DNA of 36,019 nt, from assembly GCA_027488155.1 (NCBI GenBank), contig JAIYCE010000040.1:1-36019 (forward strand). The letters run 5' to 3'. The position numbers and the translations under genes were made by a program. Within the stretch, counting starts at the first letter, position 1. Every line of letters starts with the position of its first letter. Origin of the DNA: Hyphomicrobiales bacterium (lineage in GTDB: Bacteria > Pseudomonadota > Alphaproteobacteria > Rhizobiales > Beijerinckiaceae). Under the pieces are notes generated by a model. The model was not told where the DNA came from. It did not search any database and saw only the letters and a program-made list of their open reading frames with translations. Positions 1 to 6,973 of this stretch are shown piece after piece.

Positions 1-99
1 AGCAGACACATTAAAATCGAGTTCTATATTTGGAGATATCTTCCGCTTCCGTTCATGAATATCGTATGGTGCAACATAATACACAAGGGGGGTCTTCAT
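1..99 (-). CDS. possible partial CDS running off the left edge
   Basis: An ATG at 99 on the minus strand (a GTG lies just before it at 102) opens a frame that stays open for 33 codons to the window edge. It begins MKTPLVYYVAPYDIHERKRK, which reads like a real protein N-terminus (hydrophobic beta strand, then a basic segment). I do not recognise the family with confidence; openings of this kind occur in polysaccharide-biosynthesis or glycosyltransferase-like proteins, but that is only an impression. No clear Shine-Dalgarno sequence precedes the ATG. A perfect 6+6 palindrome at 122-136 sits about 23 bp upstream and could be its operator. An open frame this short can occur by chance. Confidence 0.4.
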   Translation of the reverse strand, partial: MKTPLVYYVAPYDIHERKRKISPNIELDFNVSA

Positions 100-121
100 C
101 ACGACGATAAAAAGTTTATTG

Positions 122-136
122 TTAAGGTCGCCTTAA
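122..136. promoter_or_regulatory. 15-bp palindrome, copy 1 (TTAAGG-TCG-CCTTAA)
   Basis: Perfect inverted repeat with 6-bp arms TTAAGG/CCTTAA around TCG, followed by an A-rich run. A close relative lies exactly 100 bp further on at 222-236. The shared pattern is TTAAGG-N2-G-N-CTTAA. Its place just upstream of the leftward ORF at 1-99 suggests a repressor-binding site. No protein in the window can be assigned to it. Confidence 0.4.
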
Positions 137-221
137 AAACAAAATGATCAAGGCTTATCAATTATCAATGCAAGATAACTCAGATAAACATTGAGCCTGA
201 TTTGCGAGAATGGTGACGGAA

Positions 222-236
222 TTAAGGAGGTCTTAA
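222..236. promoter_or_regulatory. 15-bp palindrome, copy 2 (TTAAG-GAGGT-CTTAA)
   Basis: Second member of the pair: TTAAGGAGGTCTTAA, 5-bp perfect arms, followed by AAAAAA, and offset by exactly 100 bp from the copy at 122-136. The centre contains AAGGAGGT, a perfect Shine-Dalgarno look-alike, but no start codon follows at usable distance, so I read it as a DNA site and not as a ribosome binding site. Confidence 0.35.
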
Positions 237-411
237 AAAATATTTTCAAATTTTTTCAACAAGACCCGTTGATAAAGGGTCGAAATTTAAGATGCCATCA
301 ATGATGGTTGGGAGCAGGTTTATGATCATTAAGGTGGGATGAAAGGTGACATTCAAAATTATGCGAATAGGTATCAAGAAATCTCATTACATTCGGATGA
401 TATAAAATTGG

Positions 412-659
412 CATGCCCTTTGGGCTTGTCTCTATGCCCATTGGACATGCTCTACATGGCCATTGGGCATGTTCAACATGGTCGTTGGGCAGGTGGGCAT
501 GGTCGGTGGGCAGGTGGCATGGCCATGGGGCAGGTGGCATGGCCATGGGGCAGGTGGCGTGGCCATTGGGCATGTGGCATGGCCGTTGTGCAGGTGGGCA
601 TGGCCGTTGGGCAGGTGTGCATGGCCGTTGGGCAGGTGGCTTGGCCGTTGGTTAGGTGA
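412..659. repeat. imperfect tandem repeat, about 12 units of 20-22 bp
   Basis: Units begin with CATG and follow the consensus CATGGCCGTTGGGCAGGTGG. By hand the unit lengths from left to right are about 22, 21, 22, 21, 20, 20, 20, 20, 21, 21, 20 and 20 bp. The first three units are the most diverged, the middle ones nearly identical, and the last decays. Unit lengths are not multiples of three, so the frame drifts across the array. The long open frames seen here on both strands come from the lack of stop codons in the unit, not from coding. This is a minisatellite/VNTR-type array. The palindromic CATGGCCATG recurs inside it. Confidence 0.85.
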
Positions 660-1001
660 ATATGGTTTTTGGCCTAGCTCGATATCGTATGCCTTCTGTG
701 CTCAATGAAGGGATCCTTTCATATTTTGCAAATCTCATCGCCGGACCAAGTTTTGAGGTCCAGTTGGCTCTATTTCTCAAGGCGAAGAAGGAGGCTCTCT
801 CTCTCTCTCACCCAAGAATTGCTTTCCGAATGGATATTTGATGGAGCGATGACAGCCACAGTTCGTCCTGGTGAGAGAGTGGCGATTGCTTCTCACTCTT
901 CAGCCAGCCTTAGAAGGGCGAAAACTGCCTTTTCGCTTCCGGTGCTGAAACCATTTTCAAGAATGCATTGATAAAACGCACCGTTCTCGACATGTGGCCA
1001 T
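660..1001. other. no confident gene; small repeats only
   Basis: No reading frame here has a convincing start or family resemblance. There is a short CT microsatellite near 793-808 and a perfect 7-bp stem hairpin at 918-936 (GCGAAAA/TTTTCGC, 5-nt loop). The hairpin lies just beyond the 3' end of the leftward XRE gene and could help end its transcript, though no T-run follows. Confidence 0.5.
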
Positions 1002-1232
1002 TTAAGCAAACCTGACGCCTGGCTTGTCTTCTGGCGTCCCTATGAACTCGACGCCTCCATCCTCAAAGACCTTCTTCAGGGCAAGCATGGTTTGCGTTTT
1101 GCTGGGTGGTACGCCGTCGCATTGCTCGAGGCGAAGTATGGTCTGACGTGTGACGCCCACCTTCTCAGCAACGTCAGATGCATTCCAGTTGAGAAGGGCG
1201 CGAGCAGCCCTCATTTGCGATCCAGTTAACAT
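1002..1232 (-). CDS. small XRE-family helix-turn-helix repressor
   Basis: 76 residues, nearly all of it one lambda-repressor-like (HTH_3) fold. The segment ARALLNWNASDVAEKVGVTR, then the recognition-helix part QTILRLEQC at about residues 29-37, gives the helix-turn-helix, followed by a short C-terminal tail. Proteins of this size and pattern are common phage or plasmid-type repressors in alphaproteobacteria. The gene is divergent from the prophage-like operon that begins at 1305. The rightward promoter and a 17-bp palindrome in the gap make autoregulation and repression of that operon the natural inference. The start is ATG with a CAGGC stretch upstream. It could instead be an antitoxin-type regulator, but no toxin partner lies next to it. 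Confidence 0.85.
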   Translation of the reverse strand: MLTGSQMRAARALLNWNASDVAEKVGVTRQTILRLEQCDGVPPSKTQTMLALKKVFEDGGVEFIGTPEDKPGVRFA

Positions 1233-1241
1233 GAAAGCCTG

Positions 1242-1270
1242 TTGACAGCCTATTTTGGTATATCTATATT
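1242..1270 (+). promoter_or_regulatory. sigma70 promoter for the rightward prophage-like operon
   Basis: A perfect -35 hexamer TTGACA (1242-1247), 17-bp spacer, and a near-consensus -10 TATATT (1265-1270). Predicted transcription start is near 1277, about 28 nt before the preferred ATG at 1305. This is the strongest match to a sigma70 promoter at this end of the window. Confidence 0.75.
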
Positions 1271-1283
1271 ACAAAAAGTAATA
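1267..1283. promoter_or_regulatory. 17-bp palindromic operator overlapping the -10/start site
   Basis: TATTACAAAAAGTAATA: 6-bp perfect arms around AAAAA. It covers the end of the -10 hexamer and the predicted start site, where a bound repressor would block RNA polymerase. The divergent XRE protein encoded at 1002-1232 is the obvious candidate ligand; this is inference from position. Confidence 0.6.
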
Positions 1284-1304
1284 CAGACATGCTTGGTGAG
1301 TGTT

Positions 1305-2609
1305 ATGTCGGACGATTTGGTTTACTGGAAAAATGCCCTGATGGGAATTCTTGGTCCCATCCATGAAAACGACCCTCAATGCGGTTGGTACAGGACGAGG
1401 CCGAAGAGGGGTTACGCCTCATTCCCTGTCAGGATCTGGAGAGGTCACGAAGGTGCCCCTTTAAGGGCTCTTAAGGCAGGAAAAGACGTCGACCCCTACG
1501 ATGTTTGGACATGGTGCTGCATGAACCCTGTCTCTGAGGATGCATATAATGCAGCCTTGGAGAGCGGTGCTCCTTGGCCTGACGATGTCCATTCATCTTA
1601 CAAGGCCTCAAAAGCCTTTCCTTCTCATGCATCAGCCATCCGTCTCAGGCAAAGATCTGAGCAGATCGGAAATGGCGAAGGCCATTCCCTCAACCCCCAA
1701 TCGAAACCTCTCATGCCGAAAGGCCATGCGCCCCATATTGAGATACCAAATGCGCAGGTTGTTTTTGGCATGCCTAAAGGGCGTGATCTGCAAGAGCGGC
1801 CTGATAGCCAAAATGACAATCTTGAAGATAGGTCAGAAGCTTCAAGAAAAGAGCTCCAGCAGCCAATATCAAATCAAAGCTCTCTTTATCCATCTATGGG
1901 CCACAACAGCGCGAAAATGATCGATGCTGGGCATCAATTTATACATCATGATCAAGATGGGTCTCATGATGAAGCCAAAGATCTTTCAGCGCATAAGCAA
2001 AATGCTAAACCATATCAGTCGCGCTTAGAGATCATGCTTGATCCCTTTTCAGATGCGAGGGAGATGTCTGACCACATCGCCCTCTTATGGGACGATGTTT
2101 CATCTTGGCTGGAAAACAATGGTCCTATCGTGGGTCAGGTCCAAGCTGATCGTTGCGCCAATTATGCGAGTGCATTGTCGAACCTAGAAGCCTTGTCTGA
2201 GGACATGCGCGTGAGGGAGAAGAAGCCTTTTCTTGATGAGTGTCGCTCTGTCGATGCGAAGTGGAAGCCAATCATCGAGGCAGCTAAGGCTGCAAGGCAA
2301 TCGTGCAAGAAGGCCATCGAGCCATTTCTTGTTTCTGAATGGTTTCGCATTGAGGCAATTTCAAGAAAAGAAAAAAGGCCCTTCTATCCTCCAAGTGCTG
2401 GAAGTCTTGGTAGAGCCATTTCACTCCGCCATCGTGAGAAGGTCGTCATAACCAAGGTCGAAGATGTATCGTCTTATTATTGTTGTGATGAACGTCTTTT
2501 GAAGAACGAAACATTCCGCAAAATCTTGCGGCAATATGCAGAAGACGATTTGAAGAATGGAAAAGTAATACCCGGAACAAAAATAATCGAAGAGAGGAGC
2601 GTTTCATGA
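1305..2609 (+). CDS. uncharacterised prophage protein of the recombination module
   Basis: 434 residues from the ATG at 1305, which has GGTGAG upstream; the same frame extends upstream to 1242, but that would place the promoter inside the gene. The N-terminal 80 residues (FPVRIWRGHEG, DVDPYDVWTWCCMNP) look like a small folded domain. A long polar, low-complexity middle follows, then a C-terminal helical, charged segment with KKPFLDECRSVDAKWKPIIE. That segment resembles prophage proteins usually found beside RecT-type annealing proteins, where a DUF1351-like partner is common. I do not recognise an enzymatic motif. The stop overlaps the next start (ATGA), so the gene is translationally coupled to the RecT-like gene. 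Confidence 0.7.
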   Translation: MSDDLVYWKNALMGILGPIHENDPQCGWYRTRPKRGYASFPVRIWRGHEGAPLRALKAGKDVDPYDVWTWCCMNPVSEDAYNAALESGAPWPDDVHSSYKASKAFPSHASAIRLRQRSEQIGNGEGHSLNPQSKPLMPKGHAPHIEIPNAQVVFGMPKGRDLQERPDSQNDNLEDRSEASRKELQQPISNQSSLYPSMGHNSAKMIDAGHQFIHHDQDGSHDEAKDLSAHKQNAKPYQSRLEIMLDPFSDAREMSDHIALLWDDVSSWLENNGPIVGQVQADRCANYASALSNLEALSEDMRVREKKPFLDECRSVDAKWKPIIEAAKAARQSCKKAIEPFLVSEWFRIEAISRKEKRPFYPPSAGSLGRAISLRHREKVVITKVEDVSSYYCCDERLLKNETFRKILRQYAEDDLKNGKVIPGTKIIEERSVS

Positions 2610-4021
2610 TCCCTTCTAAGCAAGGTGCTTCCTTTAAAGGCATGATGGACAGTGAAATGAGCCCGTATTCTGTTGAAGAGGCGACAAAAGCCCCAATTCG
2701 TCGCGATCTCATGGCAGGATCGCGCCCTAAGCCCATTGTTCCAAAATCACTCTCGGAAGCCTATCGTATTGCTAAGGCTGTTTGTGCTGCAAACATGGCT
2801 CCAAAGGGCCTCGACACGCCCGAGGCATGTATGATTGCCATTATGCATGGGCTCGAGTTGGGGCTTTCACCAATGTCTGCCCTCCAGCGCATAGCTGTCA
2901 TCAATGGACGCCCCACAATATGGGGTGATGGTGCTTTGGCCATCGTTAAAGCATCTGGCCTTTGCGAAGCCATCGAGGAATGGATTGAGGGCGATAGGCC
3001 TGAGACATGGATGGCCGTATGCAATGTCATGAGGCGAGGTGACATCATACCAACTGAGCGTCGCTTCTCATTTGAAGATGCAAAACGCGCCAAGCTATGG
3101 GGCAAGACAGGTCCTTGGTCAGACTACCCAAAGCGCATGCTCCAAATGAGGGCGCGTGCCTTTGCCCTCCGCGATGCCTTTCCTGATGTCTTGGGTGGCC
3201 TCTATCTCACTGAGGAATGGCTTCAACATCACAATGATGAAGGCGCAGACAATCAGACATTCAATACCCATTCAGGCACTGCGCATGACGGATACAATCA
3301 AGTTAAAAGCGCTAAAGAGAGCTTTAGCTTTGACGGTAATGTCGTCCAAAACGATGATTGTGATGATAAAGAAAGAAAAATTTCATCTCATAAGGTCGAA
3401 GGTAACATTCAATTTTCTGATGATAATGCTTCAACTACACATTCTGCCAATATAGGCGATCCCAATTCGTATGGCATTATCAATGAAAAAATGCCGCCCA
3501 TAGCCAATCTTCGGCGCTCGCGACGCATGCAAAGAAGCGCTCTTTCGCTTCGCTTTAAGAGGCAATGGTCTATTAAGCAGCCAAAGGAAAAAGCTTCTTC
3601 TGAAACCATAAAACAAACATGGGAATTGGATGCTCAAACCGTTAGAGATAAGAGTAACCCTTACATTATAGACAATAATCAAGAAGGCAGTGAAAATCAT
3701 TCCTTCGCGCGTAGCTTCGTACCTGATGGCGAATGGGAGGTGAGCCTTGAACTTTTTGATGCAGCCCTTTGCTGTGCAAATGATCGAGAGAGCCTTATCG
3801 AGATAGCAGAGGAATTTTCAGATCGCTTAAAATATCTACCGAACCAAGCAAAAGCGAAATCTGATAAGATCTTCGAAAAGCATGCCTTTCGTATTGAGCA
3901 TGGCTTCCCTGAAAATGAGGTTCATAAGCATGAATGCAGGGTTCCAATTGATGTGCTAAAACAGCCTCTCGATGAGGGCAGCACATCATCGATAATCGTT
4001 TCGAAGGGTGATGCGCTATGA
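2606..4021 (+). CDS. RecT-family single-strand annealing protein (prophage)
   Basis: 471 residues. About residues 35-210 carry the RecT-type pattern seen in alphaproteobacterial prophages: GLELGLSPMSALQRIAVING, then WGDGALAIVKASG, the segment FSFEDAKRAKLWGKTGPW and QMRARAFALRDAFPDVLGG. Known members bind single-stranded DNA and promote strand annealing in phage recombination. From about residue 215 to 390 the protein becomes polar and low-complexity. A short ordered C-terminal segment (about 395-445, rich in Glu and Lys) follows. The long tail is unusual, since typical family members are nearer 270-350 residues. Start ATG overlaps the preceding stop by ATGA, and its own stop overlaps the HNH start the same way, so the three genes form one coupled operon. 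Confidence 0.8.
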   Translation: MIPSKQGASFKGMMDSEMSPYSVEEATKAPIRRDLMAGSRPKPIVPKSLSEAYRIAKAVCAANMAPKGLDTPEACMIAIMHGLELGLSPMSALQRIAVINGRPTIWGDGALAIVKASGLCEAIEEWIEGDRPETWMAVCNVMRRGDIIPTERRFSFEDAKRAKLWGKTGPWSDYPKRMLQMRARAFALRDAFPDVLGGLYLTEEWLQHHNDEGADNQTFNTHSGTAHDGYNQVKSAKESFSFDGNVVQNDDCDDKERKISSHKVEGNIQFSDDNASTTHSANIGDPNSYGIINEKMPPIANLRRSRRMQRSALSLRFKRQWSIKQPKEKASSETIKQTWELDAQTVRDKSNPYIIDNNQEGSENHSFARSFVPDGEWEVSLELFDAALCCANDRESLIEIAEEFSDRLKYLPNQAKAKSDKIFEKHAFRIEHGFPENEVHKHECRVPIDVLKQPLDEGSTSSIIVSKGDAL

Positions 4022-4371
4022 AAAGGCGCCGTTCACTATCCAATATGGATCGCCTCAATCTCTTTATTCAGCGCCATGGGCAATGCGCGCATTGCGAAAT
4101 GAAGATTATGCCCGGCAAGAGGTGGGATGTTGATCACGTCATTCCCATTGCACTTGGAGGATCCAATAATGTGGAAAACCTTCAGATCCTTTGCTGGTCA
4201 TGCCACATAACAAAGACAGCCTATGAAGATATACCGCGCATCGCAAAGACGCATCGCTTGCTTGTAAGGCATCATGGAGCTAAGCGATCACGGCGTCCCC
4301 TTCCTTGCGGTCGAGAATCGCCCTTTAAGAAAACCATGGATGGAAGAATTGTGAAGCGGAAATTAAATTAA
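4018..4371 (+). CDS. HNH endonuclease
   Basis: 117 residues. The pattern CAHC (about residues 23-26), then DVDHVIPIALGGSNNVEN, then CWSCH with a following K, is the classic HNH fold: two CxxC zinc-binding pairs flanking the catalytic Asp-His and Asn. Such small HNH proteins nick or cut DNA and are common in phage genomes, in packaging or recombination modules. The ATGA overlap with the RecT-like gene supports a shared phage function. The basic C-terminus fits DNA binding. All key residues appear present, so it may be active. Confidence 0.85.
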   Translation: MKRRRSLSNMDRLNLFIQRHGQCAHCEMKIMPGKRWDVDHVIPIALGGSNNVENLQILCWSCHITKTAYEDIPRIAKTHRLLVRHHGAKRSRRPLPCGRESPFKKTMDGRIVKRKLN

Positions 4372-4443
4372 CGAAACCATTGTGCGTCGCTCATTGCGAT
4401 GATTAATTAGACTATTTTTAAGATTGCCAATAGGAGGCCAATA

Positions 4444-4641
4444 ATGCAAGCAATTGGGGAATTCGAGTTCAATAAACACCTTTTTGAAATCCTCAAAGCG
4501 GGCGATGGTGGTAAAGACCTAACAATTAAAAAAGAGGCAAGCCAATCATCTAACCACCGCCAACCCATCGCATACAAAAACAGAATTGAACACATGCGAG
4601 AAGCAGCTAATGAGCTGGCTAAGATCAAAAAATCTGTCTAA
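4444..4641 (+). pseudogene. Phd/YefM-type antitoxin, 3'-truncated by a frameshift
   Basis: 65 residues with the strongest Shine-Dalgarno in the region, AGGAGG at 4432-4437, six bases before the ATG. The start MQAIGEFEFNKHLFEILKAG and the following DLTIKKE match the N-terminal DNA-binding part of Phd/YefM (VapB-like) antitoxins, and IEHMREAANELAKIKKSV matches the distal helix. The usual length is about 80-85 residues. Here the frame stops at 4641, but in the +1 frame SDAMLDEESRY follows and ends at 4694-4696, just where a toxin start would be. I read this as a frameshifted antitoxin. Family call is from pattern recognition; the frame relationship is seen directly. Confidence 0.6.
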
Positions 4642-4692
4642 AAATGGTCTCGAAAGATGAAGTGATGCAATGCTAGACGAAGAGAGTAGATA

Positions 4693-4728
4693 TTGATTGT
4701 CATCGACACATCAGCATATGCACCTTAA
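4693..4728 (+). pseudogene. VapC PIN-domain toxin remnant (first 11 codons)
   Basis: A TTG at 4693 opens a frame reading [L/M]IVIDTSAYAP, then a stop. IVIDTSA is the hallmark N-terminus of PIN-domain VapC ribonucleases, including the first catalytic Asp. The start overlaps the end of the frameshifted antitoxin frame, as in intact vapBC operons. Everything after the eleventh codon is missing: the following bases do not continue the PIN fold in any frame I read. The toxin is therefore dead, which would explain why the antitoxin has been free to decay. Confidence 0.5.
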
Positions 4729-4819
4729 TTTTTTTTATCATAAAGCTGGAATAGGCCTAAAGCACCTCATCGAAAAAGGGCGTGATTTTAATACGACCTT
4801 CTCTATTTATAGCGATCTA

Positions 4820-5192
4820 TTAAGAAAGCCCGCCTTTTTTAACATGGTGTGAAGCAAGCCTAAGCCAGGAAACTGGCATCTCGGGTGCGTGGTTTGGAAG
4901 AATTTCGAGGAAGCGGCTCTTGGAAATGACTGTTCCATGAAGGAGAGTGTGAGGCTCAACCTCCTTCCAAGTCGTGCCATCTCGACTGAGGCGGTAGGCG
5001 CTATGCTGTGAGTAAAGGCCCAGAGAGCCAAAAATAGACACAAACGCCACAAAGGGGCGCATTCGATCTTCTTCCATGGTATCGCCCTTCTATTGCCTTT
5101 CGGCCACATCCCTTTTCAGGACACCACCTTGCCGGGTGAGGCAGGTTGGCGGGGCTTTTCACCCCTTCTTGATGATGTTCAAATTGTGCCAT
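4820..5192 (-). pseudogene. doubtful ORF pair, possibly one frameshifted small gene
   Basis: Two overlapping minus-strand frames together read like one protein. The first (5192 to 5001) contains CPEKGCGRKA, then LCGVC, a possible zinc-ribbon (C-x4-C, C-x2-C). The second (5077 to 4820) contains YRLSRDGTTWKEVEP and TVISKSRFLEIL. They share 5001-5077 in different frames. A GAAGG-type ribosome binding site precedes the ATG at 5077, so the second frame could also be a stand-alone 85-residue gene. I recognise no family. Neither frame is certain, and both may be chance. Confidence 0.3.
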
Positions 5193-5537
5193 GCTAGATT
5201 TGAGAGGTCAACAGGCAGCCATAGTTCTAGATCAGGCTCCTAAGACCTTTAACCCTAAAGTCGACCCCTTATTGCCGGCCTTGGAAAACTGCCTATAAAG
5301 ACGATGATGGCTGATACAGGTATTGCGTTCAGCCATCACCTATTCTCGCCATCCAAATCCTCCAATCAAAAGCATTATGAATTTAAGGTTCTCGTTATTG
5401 GTCCTTCTAATGGCGACACCATTGCACCGAAATAGTGGCCTAACCAATATGCTTATTTAAGATTTGAAAAAAGGATCGTTTACGGCAAAATCCCATTGCT
5501 TAATGGGCTTTCGAAGCCTCAAGATTGATCTCTTTGC
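5193..5537. other. intergenic, no gene seen
   Basis: No supported reading frame. Close to the 3' end of the APC permease gene there are two small palindromes, CCCATT-GCTT-AATGGG (5492-5507) and GGCTT-TCG-AAGCC (5506-5518), that overlap each other. Confidence 0.5.
5487..5507 (-). terminator. weak candidate terminator after the APC permease gene
   Basis: On the minus strand, a perfect 6-bp stem CCCATT/AATGGG with a 4-nt loop is followed by ATTTTG. The stem is short and AT-rich at its tip and the T-run only four long, so this is tentative. It lies about 30 bp beyond the stop of the gene it would serve. Confidence 0.35.
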
Positions 5538-6740
5538 TTAATTGTTCATGAGCATAGATCCGATCATTAAGATCGAAAGTAAAATGGCTGCGAAGGGAAC
5601 CCAATGAGGTGCCCTAAAGGAAGACGATTTCTTAACATGCGTATCATGGATTTTAATCAAGGCGCAGTTCACGGCTATGAAAATGGCTAAGGTTATATAA
5701 TTCACGATGGCGAGGAGATGGCTAAAGTTAAAAGCTAGCCCAATGAATAAGATCAGGATAGTTGCGAAAAAAGTTGCAAGGATGGGTGTCCCCGTTCTGT
5801 GGTGAACCCTTCCCAAAGAGTTTGGAAGATCGCCTATTCTCGCCATTCCATAAAAGAGACGCGAAAGCATCGTGATTTGGACCAGTGTTCCATTTCCAAT
5901 CAAGAAAAATGCAAAAATACTAAATAAAAATGCGAATTGATGTGTGAAGAGGGAGCTCAGTGGTGTCTGCCCTGATGCTCCACCGACAAGAGCTGCTACA
6001 GCGACAGCGCAATAGATCAAAACACTCAAGCCGACTGATGTTAAAATAGCTCGTGGAACAACACGTTGTGCATCCTTGACCTCTTCAGCCATATTGGCGA
6101 GGGTTTCAAAGCCTACATAAGCAAAAAAGGCGATGAAAGAACCTGCAAAAATATCTTTCATGGATGAAGCTTCAAAATCGAAAATTACCGATAGTTTCGC
6201 TATATCGGCACGGTAAATGCCCATACCAAAGGCCATTAGGAGACCAAGAAGCTCGAGGGCTCCAAAAAGGGCAGCAATAAAGACGCTTGTCTTTACGCCA
6301 GAAGCTGAAATCAAGCCGAAGGCGACGATGAGAATGGCAACGCCAATCTTATCCTTAACGGGAATGATATCAGCCATGTAGGAGACGGCGCCATGTGCGA
6401 TGGCTGCCGCCGATACAGCTGCTGCGATCGTTGTTGCCAATCCTATGACAAAACCAAAGATGTGAGAGTTAAAAGCTTTTTGGACATAGGCAGCAGCTCC
6501 TGCTGCCTCTGGATAGCGTGTTGCGAGTTCTGCGTAGCAAATTCCCGTTAAAGCGGCACAAATTCCAGCCAGAAGAAATGAGAGAGGTGCTGCGCTTCCT
6601 GCCCGAGAAATGACTTCACCAAGAGCCACATAAATCCCAGCCCCTATGATGACGCCCAAGCCATAAAAGAGAAGCGGCCAAAAAGTGATAACGCGCCGAA
6701 GTCTCCCACTTTTATTTTGTTTGAACGGGTCAAGCATCAT
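5538..6740 (-). CDS. APC-superfamily amino-acid permease
   Basis: 400 residues from the ATG at 6740. A second ATG follows directly, and a TTG at 6749 would add three residues; no start has a clear ribosome binding site. The N-terminal signature LLFYGLGVIIGAGIYVALGE is the substrate-binding TM1 of the amino acid-polyamine-organocation family, with the unwound G-A-G-I segment. The conserved FFAYVGFETLANMAEEVKDA of TM6 follows near residues 215-235. About twelve hydrophobic segments are visible. It probably sits in the inner membrane and takes up an amino acid or amine by proton symport or exchange; substrate is unknown. It is monocistronic, with no related gene beside it. Confidence 0.85.
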   Translation of the reverse strand: MMLDPFKQNKSGRLRRVITFWPLLFYGLGVIIGAGIYVALGEVISRAGSAAPLSFLLAGICAALTGICYAELATRYPEAAGAAAYVQKAFNSHIFGFVIGLATTIAAAVSAAAIAHGAVSYMADIIPVKDKIGVAILIVAFGLISASGVKTSVFIAALFGALELLGLLMAFGMGIYRADIAKLSVIFDFEASSMKDIFAGSFIAFFAYVGFETLANMAEEVKDAQRVVPRAILTSVGLSVLIYCAVAVAALVGGASGQTPLSSLFTHQFAFLFSIFAFFLIGNGTLVQITMLSRLFYGMARIGDLPNSLGRVHHRTGTPILATFFATILILFIGLAFNFSHLLAIVNYITLAIFIAVNCALIKIHDTHVKKSSSFRAPHWVPFAAILLSILMIGSMLMNN

Positions 6741-6937
6741 GAAAAACAATGTAATCCATAGGAAGTCAAATGCCCAATATCTGCATCAATGAATATTTAT
6801 GATATTTATAAAATCAGCTTTAGCTCGGCTCTTGTTTAGTCGCCTGCAAGAATTTGGTGTACAAAAAATCGGTCGACATAAACCCGCCACGTCATTATGT
6901 GGCTTGCAGTCTCATGTTTATGGGGTGGGGGTCTGAA

Positions 6938-6965
6938 GGGCGGCGCACGCATTCATGCGCAGCCC
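6938..6965. other. GC-rich hairpin downstream of the tail-collar gene
   Basis: GGGC-g-GCGCA paired with TGCGC-a-GCCC around a short loop: nine pairs with one internal mismatch. It lies just past the 3' end of the leftward gene at 6974, where a terminator is expected, but no T-run follows on the minus strand. It may stabilise the 3' end or act as a weak terminator. Confidence 0.4.
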
Positions 6966-6973
6966 ATCAAGTA

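Noticed and set aside
223..231. AAGGAGGT as a ribosome binding site
   Set aside because: No ATG, GTG or TTG with a sustained open frame follows at suitable distance; it lies inside a palindrome.
412..659. CRISPR array
   Set aside because: Units are contiguous with no unique spacers, and no cas genes are present.
298..708. Long open frames on both strands across 298-708
   Set aside because: They coincide with the tandem repeat, whose unit has no stop codon; unit lengths of 20-22 bp shift the frame, so no single frame encodes a regular repeat protein.
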